Assembly: GCA_030066245.1 (NCBI GenBank)
Contig: JASJBY010000343.1
Location: 1-5,064, forward strand
DNA from: Gammaproteobacteria bacterium
GTDB taxonomy: Bacteria > Pseudomonadota > Gammaproteobacteria > JAABTG01
DNA length: 5,064 nt
Direction of reading: 5' to 3'
Positions 1 through 5,064 of this stretch are shown one piece after another. Every line of letters begins with the position of its first letter. The stretch's first letter is position 1. The notes below the pieces were generated by a model that was not told the origin of the DNA, did no database searches, and saw only the letters and a list, made by a program, of their open reading frames with translations. Made by a program: the position numbers and the translations under genes.

Positions 1-1467
1 GGCTGTGCGGTCAGGCGTAAGCTGAATCTCCCGATGCTCGTTTCCTGTGGTCCGGTCCTCGACCGCATGCTCGCCGTTATGCCCGTTGACGCCCGCCTGG
101 CGCCGCCGGCCCCGGCCCTCGCTCTGCGCATGCGACACGCGGAACGCGACTGCCTGCTGGTCATCGCCGCCGCCGACGACCTACGGGGTCTGCACCACGA
201 AGTCAGATTGTTGAAGGGGCGTGTTCTGGCATGGCCGTCCTGGCTGCGAGGCCAGCCCCGCGAGGCGGCCGTTTCGGTGTCGCGACGTCTCGCACGAAGC
301 CGGCGCGAAGCAGCGCGGGTGAACCGTCGGCTGGACGAACTCCACGAGCGCTTCTCCCTGGAAAACGTGCTTGGGGATCTGGTGTGGCTGGAATGGTTCG
401 CAACTCGCGTCGGTGCGCTGCCGGCCAGCGACCATCTGGCCTGGATAACCGGCTGGACCAGCGACGTGTCTGGCGAACGCCTGGAGAGTGCGCTGGAGAA
501 GGGGGGTGTACGGGCCTTGCTGCACTTCCCGGCAACGCCTCCGGGCCGGCAGCCTCCCCAAGTGCTCCACAACCCCTGGTGGGTCCGGCCCTTCGAGACG
601 TTCTCTCGGGGCCTGGGCATACCCGGACACAACGAAGTGGATCCCAGCCCGTGGCTGGCGTTTCTGGTCCCCCTGCTTTTTGGCTACATGTTCGGTGATG
701 TGGGACAGGGGCTGGTTCTGTTCGTGGCCGGATGGCTGCTCAAGGAGCGCTGGCCGCTGGCACGCCTGCTGCTGCCGGCCGGCCTGTCTGCCATGGTCTT
801 CGGATTGCTGTTCGGAAGCGTCTTCAGTCGTGAAGACCTGTTGCCTGCTCTCTGGCTGCACCCTTTGCAGGCGCCGGTGACCGTGCTCACCGTGCCCCTT
901 GTGCTCGGCGTGGCCCTGCTCACGCTTGGCCAGGTCCTTGGAGCCCTGGAGGCTGCCTGGCGGGGGGAGTCCCGGCAGTGGTGGTTGCAGGATGCCGGAC
1001 TTCTGACCCTTTATCTCGGGGCCGCCGGCAGCCTCATCAGCGAGCATATGCAGCTGATTGCCGTGGCGGGCATGGCGTGGTTCCTGGCTGGCTTCGTCTG
1101 GCAGGAACCGAGCATTCGGGGAATGCTGACTGCCGCCGGCAAACTGGTCGAGGATGCGCTGCGGCTGTTGGTGAACACCGTCTCGTTCGCTCGAGTCGGC
1201 GCCTTTGCGCTCGCCCATGCCGGCCTCTCCTCAGCGATAGTCACGCTCGCGGATGCCGCTGACGTCTGGTGGCTGGCCGGGATGGTGCTGCTGTTGGGTA
1301 ATCTGCTGGTCATCCTGCTGGAGGCGCTGGTAGTCTCGGTGCAGACGACACGCCTGGTGCTGTTCGAGTTTTTCATGCGGTTCCTGCGCGCCGAGGGCCG
1401 CCCCTTCCGGCCACTGCGCCCGCCGTCCGCTGTTATCGAAGGAGAGTCCTATGAAACCCCAAGCTAA
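1..1467 (+). CDS. ntpI: V/A-type ATPase subunit I (membrane stator 'a' subunit), 5' end cut by window edge
   Basis: This is the static membrane subunit that provides the two ion half-channels beside the rotor ring. The frame is open back to base 1, and the ATG at 34 has no Shine-Dalgarno sequence. From that ATG only 477 residues remain, against the usual 600-650, so the true start is probably upstream. Numbering from the ATG at 34, residues 1-200 are the cytoplasmic domain, with an Arg/Glu-rich helical stretch at about 85-115 and a 'WITGW' motif. Residues 205-451 hold about eight membrane helices. The 'FGYMFGDVGQG' motif lies at 216-226. 'SFARVGAFALAHAGL' (384-398) contains Arg387 and His395, with the same spacing as yeast Vph1 Arg735/His743. 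Glu430 and Arg440 match the Vph1 Glu789/Arg799 spacing. The tail is short, Pro/Arg-rich and probably cytoplasmic. The 3' end overlaps the K gene by 17 bases. The family assignment is firm; the start is unknown. Confidence 0.93.
   Translation, partial: GCAVRRKLNLPMLVSCGPVLDRMLAVMPVDARLAPPAPALALRMRHAERDCLLVIAAADDLRGLHHEVRLLKGRVLAWPSWLRGQPREAAVSVSRRLARSRREAARVNRRLDELHERFSLENVLGDLVWLEWFATRVGALPASDHLAWITGWTSDVSGERLESALEKGGVRALLHFPATPPGRQPPQVLHNPWWVRPFETFSRGLGIPGHNEVDPSPWLAFLVPLLFGYMFGDVGQGLVLFVAGWLLKERWPLARLLLPAGLSAMVFGLLFGSVFSREDLLPALWLHPLQAPVTVLTVPLVLGVALLTLGQVLGALEAAWRGESRQWWLQDAGLLTLYLGAAGSLISEHMQLIAVAGMAWFLAGFVWQEPSIRGMLTAAGKLVEDALRLLVNTVSFARVGAFALAHAGLSSAIVTLADAADVWWLAGMVLLLGNLLVILLEALVVSVQTTRLVLFEFFMRFLRAEGRPFRPLRPPSAVIEGESYETPS
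1439..1444 (+). promoter_or_regulatory. Shine-Dalgarno site for subunit K
   Basis: AAGGAG lies six bases before the ATG at 1451, inside the last codons of subunit I. It supports this start for K and independent ribosome loading. That fits a ring subunit needed in many copies per enzyme, although the link to copy number is an inference. Confidence 0.75.
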
Positions 1468-1804
1468 GCTTGCCCTGGTGCTGACCCTGGGCGCGGGTGT
1501 CCTGGCGACCGTCGGCACGGCGGTGCTCTGGCTGCCCGGTGCTCTGGCCGATGAGTCGTCCCAGGTGGCAGCGGCCCTCGACCCCGGCATCTGGAGATGG
1601 GGCTTCATGGCGGCCGCGCTGGCAGCCGGCCTCTCAGCCATCGGGGCGGCGTATGCGGTGGCACGCGTGGGCAGCGCGGCCATGGGCGCGCTCGCCGAGA
1701 AACCGGAGCTTTTCGGTCGTCTGCTGATATTCGTCGGTCTGGCCGAAGGCATTGCCATCTACGGGCTGATCATCTCCATCCTTATCCTGAATCGGCTGGT
1801 TTGA
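1451..1804 (+). CDS. ntpK: V/A-type ATPase subunit K (proteolipid c-ring subunit)
   Basis: This membrane rotor-ring subunit carries the transported ion. The protein has 117 residues. Residues 1-33 look like a signal peptide: Lys2/Lys6, a hydrophobic core at 7-28, then Ala31-Leu32-Ala33 before Asp34. An extra membrane helix is the alternative reading. The ring hairpin follows: helix 1 at about 50-80, rich in Gly and Ala; a polar loop 'ALAEKPELFG' (80-89); and helix 2 at about 90-113 with 'GLAEGIAIYGLI'. Glu99 is the expected ion-binding carboxylate. It is a single-hairpin form of roughly 8 kDa after the leader, not the fused four-helix form of Enterococcus NtpK. The Gln/Thr ligands of known Na+ sites are not evident: helix 1 has no Gln, and Gly100 follows the Glu. 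I therefore infer proton coupling, with moderate confidence. The start is supported by AAGGAG at 1439-1444. The gene overlaps I by 17 bases, and its TGA shares one base with the next ATG. Confidence 0.93.
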   Translation: MKPQAKLALVLTLGAGVLATVGTAVLWLPGALADESSQVAAALDPGIWRWGFMAAALAAGLSAIGAAYAVARVGSAAMGALAEKPELFGRLLIFVGLAEGIAIYGLIISILILNRLV

Positions 1805-2100
1805 TGAAACGCCCTTGTTTTGTCGGCGACGAGCTGAGCGCGGCCGGGTTTCGCCTGGCCGGCTTCCGTACCGAGACGCCAATGCCGGGACAGGAAGCAG
1901 CGAGCCTGCGCGAGGCTCGCGAGATGGCCGACCTGGTGGTCATCACTGCGGAGCTGGCGGCTTACGTGCCCGAGTCCGAGCTGAGGAGGTGGCAGGCGGC
2001 CCTGCGCCCACTGCTGTTGGTGGTTGCCGATATGCGCGGCCGCATGATCGCGCCGGATTTGGGGGCTGGGTTGCGCCGCCAGCTGGGGCTGGTCGAATGA
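1804..2100 (+). CDS. ntpG: V/A-type ATPase subunit F (central-stalk subunit)
   Basis: Subunit F (NtpG in Enterococcus, AtpF in other schemes) binds subunit D in the rotating central stalk and can modulate ATPase activity. The 98-residue product matches the usual length of about 100. It begins with the family pattern: a short beta strand and 'FVGDE' (residues 6-10), followed by 'GFRLAGF' (15-21). A second strand, 'DLVVITAELA' (43-52), and a third, 'PLLLVVADM' (69-77), fit the small Rossmann-like alternating fold. The ATG at 1804 overlaps the K stop as TGATG, and no good Shine-Dalgarno sequence precedes it, so translation is probably coupled to K. The frame is open further upstream, but that extension would lie within the K gene and lacks family similarity. 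Unusually, this gene stands before E rather than just before A. The assignment rests on motif, length and position. Confidence 0.88.
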   Translation: MKRPCFVGDELSAAGFRLAGFRTETPMPGQEAASLREAREMADLVVITAELAAYVPESELRRWQAALRPLLLVVADMRGRMIAPDLGAGLRRQLGLVE

Positions 2101-2702
2101 GCCTCGGGCAGCAGGAGCAGGCGCTGCTGGCGTTGGTGGAGGAATACCGCGCCGCCGAATGCAGCAGGCTGCAGGCGGAGGCTGAGACGGAGGCGGCGGC
2201 GTTGCTGCACAGTGCCCGACGCGAAGCGCGCCAGCGGGTGCATCATGCCGTTGAGCGGGCCCGTGAGCGGGCTGCGTTGCGCATCCGCGGAGCCGAGGCG
2301 GAGCTCGATACGCGGCGGCGGGAACATCGCCAGCGCCTGGGCTGGGCGCTGCTCAGGATCGCCCGCGGGCAACTGGAGGAGGCGTTGATGAGCCGCTGGA
2401 GCCGGGCGGATAGCCGCCGCTCGTGGATAGAGGCGGCCGCTGCGCGGGCTCTCGCCAGTCTGCCGGCGGGGCCTTTGATGGTCGTTCACCCGCCCGACTG
2501 GCCCGAGTCTGAGCGCAGCACCCTGGTCTCCAGGGCCCGGGGCAGAGAGGTGAGCTTTCGAGCCGATCCCGGCCTCAGGGCGGGACTCTTCATTTCCACC
2601 GGTGGTACGTCGTTGGACGCCACCGTGGTGGGTCTGCTCGCCGATACCCAGGCCGTCGACGCGGAGCTGCTGGCCGGGTTGGGCGAGGAGGCGGTGCAAT
2701 GA
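2097..2702 (+). CDS. ntpE: V/A-type ATPase subunit E (peripheral-stalk subunit)
   Basis: Subunit E pairs with a G/H-type helix protein to form the peripheral stalk, which stops the A3B3 head from turning with the rotor. The product has 201 residues, typical for E. Residues 1-100 are one long charged helix rich in Ala, Glu, Arg and Gln with almost no Pro or Gly, as expected for the coiled coil. Residues 105-201 form the globular head: a strand 'GPLMVVHPPDW' at about 124-134, then 'GLFISTGGTSLDATVVGLL' at about 163-181, the conserved region where E proteins read roughly GG-hypothetical-turn-D-x-ohphi. The start at 2097 overlaps the F stop as ATGA. Only a weak GGGG precedes it, so coupling to F is likely. 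The frame is open back to 1815, but that part overlies F and has no E-like sequence. The partner G/H gene is not in this window. Overall similarity is low, as usual for E, so position adds weight to the call. Confidence 0.87.
   Translation: MSLGQQEQALLALVEEYRAAECSRLQAEAETEAAALLHSARREARQRVHHAVERARERAALRIRGAEAELDTRRREHRQRLGWALLRIARGQLEEALMSRWSRADSRRSWIEAAAARALASLPAGPLMVVHPPDWPESERSTLVSRARGREVSFRADPGLRAGLFISTGGTSLDATVVGLLADTQAVDAELLAGLGEEAVQ
2686..2691 (+). promoter_or_regulatory. Shine-Dalgarno site for subunit A
   Basis: A full AGGAGG lies seven bases before the ATG at 2699, within the last codons of subunit E. It fixes the start of A and lets ribosomes load directly in addition to coupling through the ATGA overlap. 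Confidence 0.75.
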
Positions 2703-4486
2703 GCACCGCATCTACGCGATGGGTCAGCGGTCCAGTGCTGCGGGCACGGCCAGAGGGAGCGTTTGTCTTGAGAGAAGCCGTTTCCGTGGGCGAAGAAGGC
2801 CTGCTCGGAGAAGTGATACGACTACGTGAGGACGAGATTGTCGTCCAGGTATACGAAGATACTTCGGGACTGCGCCCGGGTACGCAAATCCTTGGCACAG
2901 GTCGTCCTCTGGCCGTCGCACTGGGACCGGGACTGCTGGGCAAGGTCTTCGACGGCCTCCTGCGGCCGGCCTGGGAGAGCGCAGATCCCTACGTGCAGCC
3001 AGGCTATCAGGAGGCGGCCGGCCAGCGCTTTCCCTTCACACCGGTCGTGCGCGTGGGACAGCAGCTCGATGCTGGCACCCCCTTTGCCACCGTGCAGCCG
3101 CCGGAAGGCCCGGGCCAGCGTTGTCTCGTACCCCCGGACGTCTCCGGCGAGGTCATCAGCGTGGCAGAGGCGGGGGAGTTTCTCGAGGACGAGACAGTTT
3201 TGCGGCTTCGTGACTCGTCGGGCAGCATTCATGAGGTGGCCATGCGCCACATCTGGCCCGTGCGGGCGGCCCGGCCGGCCGCGGAACGCCTGCCTTCCGA
3301 TGAGCCGCTGCTTACAGGGCAGAGGATCCTCGACTGCATGTTTCCGCTCGCCCGGGGCGGAAAGGCCGCCATACCGGGCGGTTTTGGCACCGGCAAGACC
3401 GTGTTGCTTGAGACGCTGGCCAAGTGGTGTGACTCGGACGTGATCGTCTATGTAGGCTGCGGCGAGCGCGGGAATGAGATTGCGGGACTGCTGGAGGAGT
3501 TCGGGCAGCTGGAAGATCCCCGCACCGGCCGACTGCTCATGGAGCGGGCTGTGATCATCGCCAACACTTCGAACATGCCCGTGGCAGCTCGGGAAGCCAG
3601 CATATACACGGGCGTTACCGTCGCGGAGTATTTCCGGGACCAGGGCATGCACGTGGCTCTGATGGCCGACTCCACGAGCCGTTGGGCCGAAGCGTTGCGC
3701 GAGGTCTCGGGCCGACTGGGCGAGTTGCCCGGGGAGGGTGGCTATCCGGCCTATCTGAGCAGCCGCCTGGCGGAGTTCTACGAAAGGGCGGCCAGGGTCC
3801 GGACGCTGGGGGGTGAGACCGGTTCGGTCACGCTGATGGGCGCAGTCAGCCCTCCCTCGGGCGATTTCTCCGAGCCGGTGACGACGCACACCCGCCGCTA
3901 TGTGCGTAGCCTGTGGGTGCTGGATGCCGCGCGCGCTCACGCACGCTTCTTTCCCGCCATCCATCCCCTGCAGTCCTACAGCGTGGATGCGACTGCCATG
4001 TCCGGCTGGTGGCAGGCGCAGGGCTGTGTGCGCTGGGAGGAACTGCGACGCCGTTTCCTGGAGTTGCTGGAGCAGCAGGCACGCCTCGAGCGCATGGCGC
4101 GCATCATCGGCAAAGATGCCATGCCGCCTCGGCAGCGCTTTGTTCTGCTGTGTGCCGACATGGTAAACGAGGCGTTTCTGCGCCAATCGGCATACTCGCC
4201 CGTGGACCGCCATGCGTCGCCCGCCAAGCAGGCCGCCATGATGCTTCTACTCGGGCGCTTCCTGGAGTTGGCTGAAGAAGCCATCCAGGCCGGCGTGGCG
4301 CCGGAGTCGCTGGCCGAGGCTCCGGTGTACCGACGCTTGCTGCGCATGGGCGAGGAAATCGGCGAGGACGAGGGAGAACGTTTCTCGGCCCTGGGTGAGC
4401 AGATGGAGAAGACCATGGGACAGCTCCTTGAAAAGGCGGCCTCGGGCACGGACGACGCCGAGCGGCAGCCGGTCGCTGAGACATGA
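2699..4486 (+). CDS. ntpA: V/A-type ATPase catalytic subunit A
   Basis: This is the catalytic subunit; three copies alternate with B in the cytoplasmic head and hydrolyse or synthesise ATP. The 595 residues match the usual 580-600. Residues 1-75 are the beta-barrel, with 'GEVIRL' and 'QVYEDTSGLRPG'. 'LGPGLLGKVFDGLLRP' follows, then the non-homologous insert of A subunits at about 110-190. The P-loop is 'GGFGTGKT' (227-234, Lys233, Thr234). 'YVGCGERGNE' (251-260) carries the catalytic Glu256. 'ALMADSTSRWAEALRE' carries the Walker B Asp324. The alpha/beta ATPase signature is present as PAIHPLQSYS (419-428), with His at the Asp/Asn/His position. The C-terminal helical domain includes 'NEAFLRQSAYSPVDRH'. 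All catalytic residues appear intact, so the enzyme should be active. The start overlaps the E stop as ATGA and has AGGAGG upstream. The gene ends in two tandem TGA codons, 12 bases before the B start. Confidence 0.97.
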   Translation: MSTASTRWVSGPVLRARPEGAFVLREAVSVGEEGLLGEVIRLREDEIVVQVYEDTSGLRPGTQILGTGRPLAVALGPGLLGKVFDGLLRPAWESADPYVQPGYQEAAGQRFPFTPVVRVGQQLDAGTPFATVQPPEGPGQRCLVPPDVSGEVISVAEAGEFLEDETVLRLRDSSGSIHEVAMRHIWPVRAARPAAERLPSDEPLLTGQRILDCMFPLARGGKAAIPGGFGTGKTVLLETLAKWCDSDVIVYVGCGERGNEIAGLLEEFGQLEDPRTGRLLMERAVIIANTSNMPVAAREASIYTGVTVAEYFRDQGMHVALMADSTSRWAEALREVSGRLGELPGEGGYPAYLSSRLAEFYERAARVRTLGGETGSVTLMGAVSPPSGDFSEPVTTHTRRYVRSLWVLDAARAHARFFPAIHPLQSYSVDATAMSGWWQAQGCVRWEELRRRFLELLEQQARLERMARIIGKDAMPPRQRFVLLCADMVNEAFLRQSAYSPVDRHASPAKQAAMMLLLGRFLELAEEAIQAGVAPESLAEAPVYRRLLRMGEEIGEDEGERFSALGEQMEKTMGQLLEKAASGTDDAERQPVAET

Positions 4487-4498
4487 TGAGTGGGTCAG

Positions 4499-5064
4499 AT
4501 GCGCGCTAGGCTCAGTGCGGAGAATGTCGCCACTCAGGTGGATGGGCCGCTGCTCTATCTACGTCGCACCGTCGACGTGGGCCTCAACGAGGCGGTGCAG
4601 GTGGAGGCGCCTGACGGTCGGCGGCGGCTGGGACGGGTTGCGACGGTGGATGAGGACTTCATTATCCTGGAGATGCTGGATTCGACGGCGGGTCTGGCGC
4701 TGGCCGGCACCCGGGTGCGCTTCTTCGGCTCGCCTCTGCACTTCGCCACGGGCCCCGGTATTCTGGGCCGGGTCTTCGACGGCGTGGGGCAGGTAATCGA
4801 CGGTGGTCCTCCCATTCCCGCCCGACGGAGTCTGCGCATCGACGGATTGCCCCTCAAGGCGATTGCGAGGGAAGCGCCCCGGGAATTCATCGAGACCGGG
4901 ATAACCACCGTGGACCTCATGAACAGTCTGGTTCGGGGGCAGAAACTGCCCCTGTTCTCCGGCGGAGGGCTACCCCACGACCGCATGGCAGTGGACATCG
5001 CATGTCACGCGCGCCTGCGATCCGGCGAGGCCGCGGATTTTGCCATCGTATTCGCTGGTATCGG
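4499..5064 (+). CDS. ntpB: V/A-type ATPase non-catalytic subunit B, 3' end cut by window edge
   Basis: Subunit B alternates with A in the head; it binds nucleotide at the non-catalytic side and supplies the arginine finger. Only 188 residues of the usual 440-470 are visible, and the frame runs open off the right edge. Residues 1-75 form the beta-barrel. 'GPGILGRVFDGVGQVIDGGPPI' starts near residue 83 and is the B-type counterpart of the A motif. 'EFIETGITTVDLMNSLVRGQKLPLF' precedes the degenerate P-loop 'SGGGLPHDRMA' (154-164). That loop lacks the GKT of a true Walker A, which distinguishes B from A. 'FAIVFAGIG' lies at the edge. The start is uncertain: ATG at 4499 gives a normal N-terminus, while an in-frame GTG at 4490 would add three residues. 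Neither has a strong Shine-Dalgarno sequence; a weak TGAG at 4487-4490 suits the ATG. The 12-base gap after A suggests reinitiation by ribosomes finishing A. Confidence 0.95.
   Translation, partial: MRARLSAENVATQVDGPLLYLRRTVDVGLNEAVQVEAPDGRRRLGRVATVDEDFIILEMLDSTAGLALAGTRVRFFGSPLHFATGPGILGRVFDGVGQVIDGGPPIPARRSLRIDGLPLKAIAREAPREFIETGITTVDLMNSLVRGQKLPLFSGGGLPHDRMAVDIACHARLRSGEAADFAIVFAGI

Noticed and set aside
181..1218. A 345-residue open frame on the minus strand opposite subunit I
   Set aside because: It is antisense to an unmistakable membrane subunit, has low-complexity Gln/Arg/Pro/His composition, and shows no domain or ribosome site.
1597..1803. N-terminal extension of subunit F back to an ATG at 1597
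   Set aside because: It lies inside K in another frame, and the conserved F pattern begins right after the ATG at 1804.
1815..2096. N-terminal extension of subunit E back to an ATG at 1815
   Set aside because: It would overlie the whole F gene, the added part is Arg/Gly-rich and unlike E, and the ATG at 2097 gives normal length and an ATGA junction.
1962..2711. A 249-residue open frame on the minus strand opposite subunits F and E
   Set aside because: It is a GC-driven shadow of the coiled-coil gene, with repeated Arg/Gln/Pro runs and no family likeness.
2822..4213. A 463-residue open frame on the minus strand opposite subunit A
   Set aside because: It lies wholly antisense to a fully conserved catalytic subunit. 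Its composition (His, Arg, Gln, Pro rich) is what high-GC antisense frames give, with no recognisable domain.
4487..4498. Possible terminator or promoter between A and B
   Set aside because: The gap is only 12 bases, with no hairpin or T-run; it is just an intra-operon spacer.
4395..4796. A 133-residue plus-strand frame across the A/B junction
   Set aside because: It is out of frame with both conserved genes and is Arg/Trp-rich shadow sequence.
4922..4987. Loss of the GKT P-loop in subunit B taken as a damaged ATPase
   Set aside because: A degenerate loop of the SGxGLPH type is normal for non-catalytic B subunits.

Overview
The window is a single, gene-dense, plus-strand piece of an operon encoding a bacterial A/V-type (Thermus/Enterococcus-like) rotary ATPase. 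The DNA is visibly GC-rich (about two thirds G+C by eye). The genes are packed in bacterial style with start/stop overlaps and Shine-Dalgarno sequences. This suggests a high-GC bacterium, plausibly a proteobacterium that carries this enzyme beside or instead of an F-type ATP synthase; the taxonomic guess is an inference and is weak.

Layout from left to right: subunit I (membrane stator 'a' subunit, N-terminus cut by the window edge, 1-1467); subunit K (proteolipid c-ring subunit, 1451-1804); subunit F (central-stalk subunit, 1804-2100); subunit E (peripheral-stalk coiled coil, 2097-2702); subunit A (catalytic ATPase subunit, 2699-4486); and subunit B (non-catalytic nucleotide-binding subunit, 4499 to the right edge, truncated). 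Neighbouring genes overlap by 17, 1, 4 and 4 bases, and a 12-base gap separates A from B. No intergenic stretch is long enough for an internal promoter or terminator.

The products form one machine. A and B build the A3B3 hexamer that hydrolyses or makes ATP. F belongs to the central rotor stalk. K forms the membrane rotor ring carrying the ion-binding glutamate. I forms the ion half-channels with the essential arginine. E, with a partner not seen here (G/H), forms the peripheral stalk. Subunits C, D and G/H are not in the window; they may lie just outside it.

The points worth a second look are modest: the order I-K-F-E-A-B, with F before E and no C gene between E and A; a signal-peptide-like N-terminus on the proteolipid and an ion site that looks proton-type; a Thr in the catalytic P-loop where eukaryotic enzymes have the redox-active Cys; and strong ribosome-binding sites only before K and A. 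I see no mobile element, CRISPR array, RNA gene, or clearly new system.
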